Assembly (NCBI GenBank): GCA_029237695.1
Contig: CM055273.1
Location: 59,881,968-59,945,967 of the forward strand
Length of the DNA: 64,000 bases
Source of the DNA: Conchocele bisecta
Lineage: Eukaryota > Mollusca > Bivalvia > Lucinida > Thyasiridae
Direction of reading: 5' to 3'
Of the stretch, positions 45,961 through 57,480 are shown piece after piece. The position numbers and the translations under genes were made by a program. The notes under the pieces were generated by a model. The model had not been told where the DNA came from. It searched no databases and saw only the letters and a list, made by a program, of their open reading frames with translations. Each line of letters begins with the position of its first letter. Within the stretch, counting starts at the first letter, position 1.

Positions 45961-45977
45961 GTATTCTAGGGGGTCCG

Positions 45978-46142
45978 GTTTATATCAGAGACAACATCTG
46001 AGACATTTTCTGTCAAAATAAGCATTCATTCACCATTCACGTATTGATTGGCATTAATATACATTTGTTATCGGAAATAAATTTCCACACTTATATCAGG
46101 GGTAATAACCATGTTTCGTTAACATGTTAGCGGACATAATTA
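45978..46142. mobile_element. Fragment of GGTACATGCCCAC element
   Basis: The interior only: TCAGAGACAACATCTGAGAC, AAGCATTCATTCACCATTCA, ATATCAGGGGTAATAACCAT. Confidence 0.6.
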
Positions 46143-46684
46143 CTTTTCACATAGGGTAACCTATGTATTGGAATCGCGTCGGACAGTTAGCCACGCCCCA
46201 GACCCCCCTCGATCATGGGCTAGTCCGTATATAGTGATATCTTGGAAAAACCATAACAACAAAATGCATTGTGTTATTTAACGTTTAACTGTCATGCGCA
46301 ACCGCTAATTGAAAATAATATTATGAAAAACTGCATGCACTGAACAATATCAACAACGGATGTTCTACGTACAAAAATACATCGGATTATTTTGTTACGC
46401 GTTCAAGTTTTCAAGTTATTATTTGCCCCCATTTGCGTCACAAATCGTGCGGTCATCGCTAAATTTAGTATTAGGCTATAGTTTTCGGCAGAGTTAACTC
46501 CTCTCCGAATACTCTCCACTGAATAAACACACGACACGTTCAACACACAAACGATATCAACGGGTACCTGTTGACCCATATTTGTTTAATGATCGCGATT
46601 GTGTCGCAACAAAACTCGCACGTGTGGGTCTAACTGATGTTAATCCTCATTCTATCGATGGATTTACAGCGGATTTTAGTGACA

Positions 46685-46722
46685 TCTATCAATCTATTTA
46701 TCTATCTATCTATCTATAGATA
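46685..46722 (+). repeat. (ATCT)n microsatellite
   Basis: TATCTATCTATCTATCTATA run. A shorter ATCT tract is at 36085-36105 inside the hAT element. Confidence 0.85.
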
Positions 46723-46854
46723 CTGCTTGCACGCCCCTTGCGGGTATTATGAGCAGGATTGTATTCCTTTATTATATATATATATGTACATACAATGTCA
46801 AATGCAATTTCAAATACAATCGATGTTCCCGGTAATTAGCCGGTACCCATTTAC

Positions 46855-46985
46855 AGCTGGGTGAACTGAAGCAGTGTGGATAAAGTGTCTTGCTCAATGA
46901 CACAACGCAACGCCTCGGGTGAGGCTCGAACCCACGACCTTTGGATCAGCAGTTTGACGCTCTAACCATCACAGCCACTGCGCTC
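46855..46985 (-). mobile_element. tRNA-like SINE fragment
   Basis: The minus strand shows GCGCAGTGGCTGTGATGGTT and a B-box-like GTGGGTTCGAGCC, followed by the body (AGCAAGACACTTTATCCACA in related form). The plus-strand relative is at 56005-56145. Confidence 0.55.
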
Positions 46986-47616
46986 CGCTCGACATTCCCG
47001 AATTCTGCCTGATTGACATTTGTCTATGGTGGCCAATACACGCCAACATGAGTGTCAATTCTACGTTCAGGGAAGGGGGTCAATAAGTCAGTAAGTGATA
47101 AATTGCAGTCAGGGAACAAATTAATGACAGTATAACACATCCAGCGTAGATTAATACTCATATTAATGCAAGTACTGAAAATACTACAAAAACAAATTCT
47201 AACAAGTTTGGGCTTCCATACATTGAACATTTTGTCAGCGGTTTCGTCATTTGTATGTTTTAATATACTCGATTCGGTGCCAACTATTTCATTCACAAAA
47301 CATAAGTAAACATGGCGATGTCAAAGTAATGCAGAAACTTTAACAAAAATCCTGCTACAACATTGTTTTGTACCGACAAGGCATTTTCAGGCACCACACC
47401 TCTTCCGTGGCGGAATTCTTGTAACTATTGCTCTTCAATCAGTTTTCAATATATCTATAATGATCATAGATATCTGGAATCTGTATTTATATATAGGTCT
47501 TGTATATTTGTTACCGTTTCTTTCTGATATTGCTATGCATAATCTGTAATGTTGTTGAATGTTTTGGTACATACTGTAGCAGTGCATACTGTACTTGTGC
47601 CATATCAATAGTTTAT

Positions 47617-47801
47617 CCCTTAATGAACCATTAAAGCGCTGAAAAATAAAATTGCCGTCTGCTCATTTTGTATATTGTAATCTCTTTAAAAACCGGTTTT
47701 GGCAGCGCAGTAAAATCGTCTCAGTATGTTTTTGAGGAGAAAATATAAAAATATTCAAAACAGCAGACGACAATTGTCGTTTCCAGCGCTTTAGGGGTTA
47801 A
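47617..47801. mobile_element. TTAA-type CAGCAGACGACAA element
   Basis: A shorter, diverged copy with arms GCCGTCTGCT / CAGCAGACGACAA. TTAA lies at the right end. Confidence 0.6.
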
Positions 47802-47864
47802 TGAAACTGCAACACCAACAATCAATCAATCTAGTTTAATCTTGTAGTACCCTATGTTTAGTAC

Positions 47865-48195
47865 TTTCAGTACTTTGATTATTCTCTGTATTGATTGTTT
47901 TATGTGCAATGATCATACTTTATAATATGTCGTAAATGATATTTTTTTCAGGTGATGCATTTAATGAGTATAAATATTTAAAATATATCATGCCTCATTT
48001 GCATATAAAAATAGCCGGATACCATCGCGCGTCACTATCAGTAAAATGAACATTACTAAATGATTATATCTGTATAGCGGGCACTCGTAATGTTTAATTT
48101 CGAACTGGTGGAATAGTGACACAATTATACACTTATTTAATTCCTATAAGGACCTTTTAAATTGTGCCTACTGAGTGGGCATTACCTTTAACGAC
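47865..48195. mobile_element. Truncated GGTACATGCCCAC element
   Basis: It runs from the interior (TATTCTCTGTATTGATTG) to the right end CTACTGAGTGGGCATTACC. Confidence 0.65.
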
Positions 48196-48740
48196 ATTGC
48201 AACACTTCTGCGCGATCAGTGTGGATCCAGAATATTCGTAACAAATGGCATCCCAGATATAATTATTACGTCTAATGTTCGCAGATGACATGGCTAACTG
48301 TGCGGAAACCGTTTTAAAGCTGAAATACTCAAATAGCAACTTGATACTGTCGATTTAATTTGTCGGGAAACCGGTATGCAGGTGAATATTGGTGGCTATG
48401 AAAGGTGGTTTTTGTCAGGTTTAGAGAGGTTTCACAGTAAATCATGCGTTTGATTATTCCGAGCTATACTTGTGTGCTATGCGATCACGAACAGGCATTA
48501 TTAGCTGAGATAAATGACCAATACACCTATCAAAATAATGATCACATGATTTTGTTGTCCCATTTAGAGAAGTTCCACTGTGTTTATGTCTCTGGCTTAT
48601 TCATAAGTATTAAGATAAACGTGAGTACAAATGCACACGATGCTACCTGATGTAGCAGTGGTTACATCTGCTTCACATGAGCTTGTATTGAAATAACTGT
48701 CAATGTTACTTGGTGACGCTTTTTCTGTATACAATTAATA

Positions 48741-50300
48741 TATACTCAACAAAACTAGAAACGTCCCTGTTTCATAGCCGATGTAGCTCTGTCTATGTAT
48801 GTACCACATGTTCAAAGTACATGTATTTTAAACCGTGGCGATGTTCAGAATACGATCGTGTAGAGTTTAGCCGATACACACGGTTTACATAGCGGCCAGT
48901 GACCGGAACGTTGATTTCCACTTTTTGCACGTGCATGCTATACTTGTCATCGATAAGGTGATTCAGTTCATGTCGTACCATTCATGCGACAGGGGCTATT
49001 CGGAAAGTTAAAAAACTTTTTGAATTTTTCACTGTTTTCGATATGCCACGGCTTTCCGAAAACGAGCGAAATCAGGCAATTGGGATGCTTGCGGGTGGGA
49101 TGGCCGCCAGGGCGGTTGCGCTTCGGTTTGGTTGCTGTCGGAAGACGATTGATCGTCTTGCAGCCCGGTACCAGCAGACTGGGGCTGTTCACGACCGGCA
49201 GCGACCTGGTAGGCCTCGTGTAACGACGGCTAGAGCCGATCGTTACATTACGTTGACGCACTTACGTCAACGTCGATTGGCAGCCACAGTCACTGCTAGG
49301 CGATACCGTGTCTCGGGGCAGACCATTCGCAACCGGTTACGTCGTAACGCCCAACCAATCCGGGCACGCCGCCCGTACACTGGTCAGATAATGACCCAAC
49401 GTCACCGTGCTGCCAGACTGTTATGGGCACGACGTCATCTGAACTGGAGAAGGGCTGACTGGAACCGAGTTTTGTTCACCGATGAATCTCGGTTCACAGT
49501 TAGTCATGCTGACGAAAGATTACGGGTATACAGGCGTAAAAATGAAAGATTCACCGATTGTTGCATTGTTGAGAAGAACAGGTTTGGGGGAGGGAGCGTA
49601 ATGGTCTGGGGTGGGATCATGGGAAACCGGAAGACAGATTTGGTGTTGTACAGGGCAACATCAATGCACAACGTTATGTTGCAGATGTGCTAAATGCACA
49701 TGCCTTACCATTTATCCGTCAGCATGGTCCTGGTGTGACATTGATGCACGACAATGCCCGCCCTCACGTAGCCAGGGTCACCACTCAATACTTACAGCAA
49801 AACAAAGTCGACGTCATGCCATGGCCCGTGGTCTCCCCGGATCTCAATCCCATTGAGCACATATGGGATGAGCTGGGCCGCAAAGCACGAGCTAACCATC
49901 AGATTGACAATGTTCGCGATCTTACACGGGCGTTACAACGGGAATGGAGGAATTTGCCCAACGCACTGGTATTGCGTTACGTCACGTCGATGCGGCGTAG
50001 GATCATTGCATGCATTCATGCAAATGGTGGCCACACTCGGTACTAACGAGATTTACTGAATTTGCCACATTACTTATTGAAATTCCATCTCTAAACATTA
50101 AGTAACACATTTCTGAGTTTTTGTGATTTTTGATTTTGACCCCTACCACCCTTGGCCGGTTATCTCTCGAATATTTAACAAGATATCCAAATGCAATTTA
50201 TTGGCTTTGATACAGAAATGAATGAACTTGTTTTTCCATTTTGATTTTTAAAAGTAACCCTTTTGGTTTTTGATGAATCTTTCCTAATTTCACGACGCTT
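48741..50300 (+). mobile_element. Tc1-like DNA transposon
   Basis: The likely left terminus starts at about 48741, where TATACTCAACAAAACTAGAA resembles the ATACTCAACAAAA termini seen in animal Tc1-like elements. The transposase frame starts 300 bp later. A matching right terminal repeat was not recognised between 50050 and 50300, so the right boundary is approximate and the 3' end may be truncated or diverged. Confidence 0.6.
49043..50046 (+). pseudogene. Tc1-like transposase, DD34E, one frameshift
   Basis: Transposase of the IS630/Tc1/mariner superfamily, which cuts and pastes its own element at TA. It begins MPRLSENERNQAIGML, with paired helix-turn-helix DNA-binding motifs over about the first 110 residues. 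The GRPR-like linker between them (RPGRPRVTT) is visible. The catalytic triad is Asp in LFTDESRF, Asp in LMHDNARPH and Glu in NPIEHIWDEL, with 34 residues between the second and third: DD34E, Tc1-type. Frame 1 runs from 49043 to about 49650. The protein then continues in another frame from about 49655 to TAC 50043 and the stop at 50044. A single-base indel near 49650 therefore inactivates it. Otherwise it is intact, so insertion was fairly recent. Confidence 0.92.
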
Positions 50301-50419
50301 TTTCTATTATACACTATAAATAGCATGAAACTTCCTGACGCTTGTTCTGTGTACATGTACTACATGTACGTAACATAGCATCAATTGAACTTCATGACGT
50401 GTTTTCTCGTTGCTATAGC

Positions 50420-50715
50420 AGGCGCGGATACAGTGGGGTGGGGTCCAAGGGGTCCGGACCCCACCTGCTTCCGGCAAAACAAAAAGAAAAAGAAGAAAAT
50501 CTACAATACTCGAATAGTTGGATGACTTTATTCGTGGCCTAGGTATCAGGAAATCGCATCTGAGGGGATCTGGCATTTACAAATTTCCTGGGGCAGGACC
50601 CCCAGACCCCCGACTTTACGATGCACATCGCGCTTCGCGCTCGCGGAGGTCGGCTACGTCGATTTGTAATTACAGACACCACCTAACTGCAATTATTGCT
50701 GTATCCGCGCCTGTA
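50420..50715. mobile_element. CAGGCGCGGAT element
   Basis: Ends CAGGCGCGGATACAG / CTGTATCCGCGCCTG, with 5-bp flanks TATAG on both sides. There is no poly-C here, so the tract at 40837 is an expansion in the sister copy. Confidence 0.8.
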
Positions 50716-51511
50716 TAGGCCTATAGCTATATAGCGACATACATCTAATTCCTGACGATTTTGCTTATTGAGATATACGTGTAACGAAAAGCTTCGTGAC
50801 GCATTTCTGTATACTACATAGCATTAAACTTCTTGCGCTAATTAGCGATCGAGAAACTTCGTGACGCTTAAACTTTTCTCAGTAATATCAGGGACCGTAC
50901 ATTATATTTTCGTCCCAGGTATTATAGGCGGGTAATATATACATGTATCGATCAAGTTCCTGGCGATTTTTCTATCTACTAAAACATTTGAATAGAAATT
51001 ATTAGTGTAATCCTTGTGTTAAATACGTAAAATAATGTTCTTGTCGCTTCCTGACATGTCCTGACGCTCATTGTCGCTTTTAGTGAGACCCAATCTATGT
51101 ACTTCATGCGCTTTTCAAGCTCATTGAAAGCGGCGTTTGAAGCTGAGAATAATAATACAGGAAATGTATTGATTTTATTAAATTTCGTGCTATGACGGTA
51201 ATATACGCTATTTATGTAAATTGATGGGACGCTTAAACTCATTAAAAATTCATAATATATTTCTAGTTATGTGTTCTGTTCAGTGTGGTGGTATTTATCG
51301 TCGAGTAATGCAATATTCTGAAGGTACTTTCTAATTTCGTGGTGTACCAATATTCGGCGGTATGATTATTTTGACAAATTCCAACAGACTATTCAGGAAA
51401 CAGTCGGGCAATTGATTTTCCATAGACCCACAAACAATCGCAAACTACATACGGCAAAATAAACTTTGTTACTTCCATTCCTGGAGTCGGTCACCTATGC
51501 CGGTTCTAGAT

Positions 51512-52072
51512 CCGAGTTGCGAATGGTAACTCTTGTAACTCCCGTACCGTCCGTAGCTAGAGTTACGATTCCACTCATAGGATTACTCTGCAGAATAGCG
51601 AATAAGATCTGATTTGCACTTTAGCAGTTAATTGTCACATTTTTGGAGATATTTTCCATCTGAAAAGAATATTAGTAATAGTATTGTAAAAGTAATGCAA
51701 ACTACTAATTCTGAATTATTTTTTTACCATTGTAGAAAGTTTAAAAAAAATTGTTTGCCTTTACAGAAAATGTACCCCATCATAACTTTTTACATGTTGA
51801 ATTTGGCTGCCACTGACTGGGTCACTTGTTGATTCTAGCTTAAATTTACTTTATCGGGTCATCTACATATGTAAATTTATGTCATAATTACTTGAATATG
51901 TTATTTTCATAATATTAACGCTCATTTCAGTTAAAAAAATATAGAATATCTTTCACAATTAACTGCCAAAGTGTGAATCGCTATTCTGCAGAGGAATCCT
52001 ATGAGTGGGATCGTAACTCTAGCTATATACGGACGGTATGGGAGTAGATTGCAAGAGTTACCTTCGCAACTA
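51512..52072. mobile_element. Long-terminal-inverted-repeat element, 7-bp TSD
   Basis: A 561-bp element with inverted repeats of about 85 bp (GAGTTGCGAATGGTAACTC... with inner CTCATAGGATTACTCTGCAG). The flanks TCTAGAT (51505-51511, 52073-52079) are a likely 7-bp duplication. The duplicated host sequence at 45225-45250 shows the empty site. Long arms recall MULE-type elements; this is inference. Confidence 0.8.
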
Positions 52073-52559
52073 TCTAGATTCATGCCAAGTGCTGTGTCGT
52101 GCGGCTTGATTTGCATCAGTAATGATCAGTTATTTCCATATTTTGGCAGAACCATCTACTTTCACTTTCATAATCTCTATCTCACCCCCACATCAATTCG
52201 CACCCAGAAAATTTAACCTGCATGTGTAGAGCATGCAAATAATATAATAAAATACAGACAAACCTTTCCTGTAGCATCTGTTTTATTTATCTCTCCGTCA
52301 TAATAATAACAATCAATGCCTTTGTCCTGAGAATTTACAGTCACATTATCCATTGACCGACTGGTTCCTATATAGATTTAGATAATTTTCAATTTTTAAT
52401 AATCATTCCTTTTCATGATTTTCGTCCCAGATTACTGGATATTATAACATTTATTCATTAACTTTCATCGAAATATGTTTTCACATTGGTTGGGTCAGTA
52501 CAGTGCGAGTCATTACATATCTACATGTACATGTACATGTAGTATTATCACATGAAAAC

Positions 52560-53759
52560 CAGGGTTGGCCGGGAAATACCGGGGGCGGGAATTCCCAGCG
52601 GGAAATACCGGTATTTCCCGTCCCGGGAAATACTCCCCAAAGTGGGAAATACCGGGAAATACCGGGAAATATGAATTTTGATGTTATTATTTGATAATTA
52701 AAGTTATTTAAATTAAGTTTTAAGCTCAGTAATAGTTAATTAAACAATCAACAACTTAATAATTAGATATAGGGCTTAATTACAACGTATAGATCTGGTA
52801 CTCATCAGGTGGAATATTTGGCAACCATGACATTTATATTTTGGTTGTATTATTTTTTTGTAAATTACTTCTTCATTTTTTGGGAAACATCGGAGTGTCT
52901 GCTAGATACAATTCACAAGGATAACGTCATCATGATCAGACTATGTTTAGACAACAGGCTGTTAATTGTCAACCTTCTCCCACACTAATATTCAGTATCA
53001 AGAAATGAGAATAAATGATCTTAGCATGCATGATGTGCATACACATAGTGTCTTACAATTCTTATATGACTGACAATGTACAGTTGTTTTATGCTTTGCA
53101 TTTGTATTACTTTTTTGCATTATTATTATGACATTTATTTAACGTGAAGACTATCGTTACAATTGGCCAAAAGCCTTACTAATGTCTACTTCTTTGCATG
53201 TACATTGATGAGACTTTAATATACTTTAATAAACCATATCAGACTATGACAACAGGCTGTTAATTGTCAGCCTTCTTTCACACCTTTTGTGTCATACTGT
53301 ATAATAAGAACCCAGGTGGTCTGTATATGATCAAGTTGTAAAACAATTACACTTACACTGTACATGGATTATCCCTGTTATCAACAGGGATTTTCTCAAA
53401 ATTCCAAAAACAGCTTTTATTAGTGGCAGGTACTATAGTAATGAGGGGTGTTCTCATATACAATAAAATAGACAGTTGGCAAATACTACATAGACTTGTA
53501 TATAGGGAAGAAAATTGTCTAGAAAATAATGATGTTTTTTTTCTCTAAATAAACTTATTATTTCACCTATAGGCTTATCAGTCTACACATATATAAACCA
53601 TAGTAGATATAGGGGAATATAGAGACATTTTGACATTTTGGAATGAAAAAGACCACGAAGATTCACATTTCCCGGTATTTCCCAGTATTTCCCAGTATTT
53701 CCCGGTATTTCCCGCCGTCCTGGGAAATACTCTTATTTCCCGGGAAATTGCCAACCCTG
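52560..53759. mobile_element. 1.2-kb hAT-like element, 8-bp TSD
   Basis: A 1200-bp element with ends CAGGGTTGGCC...GCCAACCCTG, flanked by perfect 8-bp duplications ATGAAAAC (52552-52559 and 53760-53767). Both termini carry clusters of GGGAAATACC / GGTATTTCCC, which could be subterminal transposase-binding repeats. The interior is AT-rich with no coding sequence, so it is non-autonomous. It is inserted at the edge of another repeat (53765-54365). Confidence 0.85.
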
Positions 53760-53764
53760 ATGAA

Positions 53765-54365
53765 AACCCATTTCATAAATGTGATATGACACACGTGTAA
53801 TAACACCTGCAGTGAATTTGATTGGCTGGCTGCATCACACTAATTTATTATGTATTTGTATTATGCGCCAACGTTATGCCAAACAAATAAAATGTTACAA
53901 ATGACGGCCCTATTGGCGCGACAAATCAACAATGTTTTGACGTTGACGTCATCATATTTTAAACATCGTTAGCAGCGTCGGTGATTCAGTAAAATCACTA
54001 CTATTGTTAAAATGCATTCCCGTTTTGGTAATATAATGTGCTTACAAAGAGCTGGAACCTATGATGTGGCATATTTATAGTCATTTTGTTGCTAGTATTA
54101 AAACTATTTTTCTCAACTTGATGCGAACATAGTCAATGGCGTCTTCTCACTGAAACGTATCGGAAAATCTCCCAAGTTTTCTACTATTTGGAGTGTGAAA
54201 TCATGTGATAAATAGAATCTCAAACTCGTTTCCATTTGATAGGAGATTTATGAAACTCGTCAGCTATTTTATGCACCTCGCCATGGCAGAGGCTCAGTGC
54301 ATAAATTGTACGTGACTCGTTTCATAAATCTCATATACATGTAATATGGAAACTCGTTCCATGAT
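53765..54365. mobile_element. Second copy of the 10310-10830 repeat
   Basis: It has the same order of blocks, including GGAGATTTATGAAACTCGTC and its inverted partner. The 1.2-kb hAT-like element is inserted at its left edge. A short third fragment is at 23170-23240. Confidence 0.7.
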
Positions 54366-55370
54366 GTCCGTTGGTCCACCAAAAAATAAAAAATAACTAC
54401 CGGTATGCTAAATACTGTAATTGGTTTCTTGTCACATTATCCATTGACCGACTGGTTCCTAACAAGGCACTAAAATTCCAGACTTGATTAGTCAGTAGTC
54501 ATGGTTACCATAATTTGTCTGATCACATTCCAGAAACAGTGTGGTTTTTGAAGTGTTTGATAATGGAGCATGCACAGACACTTTGTGGTATGCACAACAA
54601 AATCCTCTTCTAATCATACCAAATTTTACTCCAATGTTTAACATATCTCTATGATGATTTCTGGGCTCATTTGGAAAACGTTACCTCACCCATTTCCTTA
54701 CACTATATATTACAGCTTTTTTCCAAGGAAATGCCCTAGACAGGCTTAATTTCGGGCTCACTCAAACTGAGTAAGTTTCGATTTTTTTCTGCTGATTTAC
54801 ATCTCTGGCAATAGATTAATGCATTAGGCCCCCAAATATATTCACTTTAAACATCTGTGTTTAGTATATTGTTAGTTACACGCATTTTAGCTACCAACGT
54901 CACAGAGGAATTTCTCTGTCCGAAACAATCCCACACAACACGCTTCACGTATCATCACCCGTTGAACAAATGTAGGACTATTTATGATAATCCATTTCGG
55001 GTTTTATTGTGACGTCATTATTGATCATTATGCGAATATAACAAAAGAATCCGTAAGTATAGTTCACCGAAGGCGATGTCGAAATGTTGGAACGCAAATC
55101 AAAATAAAAGGACGTTGATAATTCAAGGTTAGTGGATGATACTTATTAGTCACAAATTGTAACATTTGAGTCGCTGATGTCAATATGTTGAAACTGTAAT
55201 GGGATTTCGGCCCGATTTAACTCGTAATTTATGATTCCACAGCCCGCAAAAATGTGTGACATTTATTCGGACATACAATTATCACCTTGTCTGTTGTAGC
55301 TGATTTGCCCGTAACTAACAAACTGCTAAAAGCAGATGCTTGAAGTGAATATAAGTCAGTAGAAAAGTAG
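54366..55370. other. Unique-looking intergenic sequence
   Basis: The least repetitive stretch on the right side. It begins with a 32-base segment also present at 52339-52372. No open frame with recognisable domains. Confidence 0.5.
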
Positions 55371-55507
55371 AAATGTGCGGTGTTTGAGCGAGCCCAAAAA
55401 TACAGCATTTTTGCGAAGCTGTTTCTTACCTTGGAAAGGCTGTGAGGTATATTGTATGGAAATGGGTGGGTTGGGTAACAATTTCCATATGAGCCAAGTA
55501 TTTGGTC

Positions 55508-55711
55508 CTAGGTCCGAATCTTCCACCTGTGCTTTAGCCGAACATCTTGCAGTAATTCTTCTGTTACTTTGGTTGGTCCATTCTTGCGTAGTATATAGAG
55601 CATATTTAAGTTACAGGTTTGTGATTCCAATTGTTGATTATTCTTGAGAGAATTGATGTAACCTGAAAGATGTTGTACAGCGTGATTTAGCAAGTTTATA
55701 TCCACGCCCAT
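55508..55711 (-). CDS. Candidate coding exon, unknown gene
   Basis: A 67-codon minus-strand frame starting MGVDINLLNHAVQHLSGYI, with segments ESQTCNLNMLYILRKNGPTK and EELLQDVRLKHRW. The composition looks protein-like (amphipathic, Leu-rich, charged), unlike the repeat shadows around it, and it lies in a repeat-poor stretch. The frame ends at TAG without a good donor. A strong donor CCAAG|GTAAGA lies 75 bp further (about 55432) in a different open frame. No family was recognised. It could be chance. Confidence 0.3.
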   Translation of the reverse strand: MGVDINLLNHAVQHLSGYINSLKNNQQLESQTCNLNMLYILRKNGPTKVTEELLQDVRLKHRWKIRT

Positions 55712-55770
55712 TGTTCATATTGTAAAAAATCTTTGTGAAGGAATGTCTTATAAACCACAAATTATTTGCA

Positions 55771-55997
55771 AGGTAGGACATTCACCATCTTTTCAACCAA
55801 TGGAAGTGGATTTTGGGCCATATGATTTTTGTTTATCTTGGGCCTGGTTGGCTAATTCAGTAATTGTAACACACGTGAAGGCCGGGACCCTTTGTTCCCG
55901 GCCTTTTTGCGGGTTACAATTACTGAATCAGCGAGTCAGGCCCAATGTAGACTATTACCACTTCCGTTGGTTGAAAATATGGCGAATGTCCTACTAA
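55771..55997. mobile_element. GTAGGACATTCACCAT palindromic element
   Basis: Ends GTAGGACATTCACCAT / ATGGCGAATGTCCTAC, with a perfect inner hairpin around AGGCCGGGACCCTTTGTTCC. It lies about 60 bp upstream of a candidate minus-strand exon. Confidence 0.8.
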
Positions 55998-56004
55998 TGG
56001 GAGT

Positions 56005-56145
56005 GCATGGTCTTATGCATGATCCTACGGTCGTGGGTTCGAGCCTCACCAGAGGCTATGGATTGTTTCCTTGAGCAAGACACTTTATCCAAACTGCTTC
56101 AGTCCACCCAGCTGTAAATGTGTACCGACTACCGGGAAAAAGTTG
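56005..56145 (+). mobile_element. tRNA-like SINE fragment
   Basis: GGTCGTGGGTTCGAGCCTCA (B box) is followed by TTGAGCAAGACACTTTATCC and CAGCTGTAAATGTGTACCG. This is the same family as the reversed copy at 46855-46985. Confidence 0.55.
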
Positions 56146-56334
56146 AGTGTATTCATTTGTCTGTACATGTACATGTACGGTATATATGAATAAAATATAA
56201 TCTATGAAAGGGGGTGTTGCAGTATAGATGGATAGATACATGTAGATAATTGCAGAAAAGTAACGCGGTGGTGATTCAACTTGACTAGATAGGTCCCAAA
56301 ATGTGCACCCTGGCATGAAGCAATGCAAATGAAC

Positions 56335-56674
56335 TCGACAGCCTAACAATTTTCATATGCAAATGAGGCATGCTATTTTTTAATTATTTATACTAATTAA
56401 ATGCGTCCCCTGAAAAAATATTATTTTCGACAGAATATAAGGTATGATCATTGCATATCAAAATATAACAGATAATAAATAGTAATGTCCGTCAACATTT
56501 TAAGGAAACACGGTTATCGCCCCTCATGACTGTGACAATTTACGTCTGATATAAAATGTATAATAATGCCAATAAATAATGGTGAATTAATGTTTATTTT
56601 GCCAGAAAATGTCTCAGATGATGTCTCTGATATAAAGAATATTTTGTGCCTACTGAGTGGGCATGTACCTTTAA
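56335..56674. mobile_element. Truncated GGTACATGCCCAC element
   Basis: It runs from CATATGCAAATGAGGCATG to the right end GAGTGGGCATGTACCTTTAA. It shares its TTAA with the next element. Confidence 0.7.
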
Positions 56675-56878
56675 CCCTTTCACCCCTAAGTAACTGAAAT
56701 GGAATTTGGTATGCTAATTTTGCAACCAATCCAATGGTCACAGTTTTCAGACTAGTCCATTTATAAAAAGGGGTGTTTTTGTTATAAAAAATGTGAAAAT
56801 TACTTGCAAAAAGTGCAGATCCGAATCTACACTGTTTGCCAATACCACTATACAGGCTTGTGGTGTCGAAAGGGTTAA
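56671..56878. mobile_element. TTAA-type AAAGTGCAGATCC element
   Basis: Flanked by TTAACCCTTTCACCCC / GAAAGGGTTAA. Its left TTAA is also the right TTAA of the neighbouring element 56335-56674. Confidence 0.75.
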
Positions 56879-57276
56879 TTATGATATAATTTAAAATTTT
56901 ACAACTGAAACAAATGTTCGTATTAAGAACGCCGAAGCTAACACAAACTATTAATTCTGAAGTAATTTTATCAATGCATAATATGCTACGGGCGGTCAGC
57001 CTGTTGATAGGATAGTGTAATACATGTATACAGTATACTGTTATAGACATGTAGAAAACAAAAACATTTTTAGTCATTTTACTAGTATACATGTAGCCGA
57101 TTATCTTTTCTATTTCCGATAAAATCACATTAATCCCAGTGCCTACATACAGCTAAGGCCCACCTGTGCCTAATAAAGCGCATATTTCAATATTATACTT
57201 AGTATATACACAGAGAGTCCCTACCAGCCTGAAAACATCGCACAAGTCACCCGACTAAGCTAGGTCGGACACAAGT

Positions 57277-57480
57277 TTGTATCGCGGTTTCGCTAAAATT
57301 CTCCAGACTAAATCTAACAAACCAGACACAGATTTCACAACACCTCCACATGAGATCTTGTCAATAGGTGTAGTCTGTGCAAGGGCATCGGAAGCATCAT
57401 CAGATTGGTCCGGCAAATGTGGATTACGGTTGCGGGAGGGTCCGAAGGACTGTTCATCCCCCTACACCATGTGCTGGGTC
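57277..57480 (+). CDS. Weak candidate coding exon, unknown gene
   Basis: An open frame containing TTPPHEILSIGVVCARASEA and SGKCGLRLREGPKDC. It is not repeat-derived as far as I can see. No convincing splice pair was found and no family recognised. Low confidence. Confidence 0.15.

Larger units (their letters stand above)
46143..47616. other. Intergenic, no gene seen
   Basis: AT-rich sequence with an (ATCT)n microsatellite and a SINE fragment. The 90-codon frame at 47024-47296 shows no recognisable domain. Confidence 0.5.

Noticed and set aside
56514..57128. 204-codon minus-strand open frame
   Set aside because: It runs across two TTAA-type transposable elements and AT-rich sequence, with no domain. 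Chance frame.
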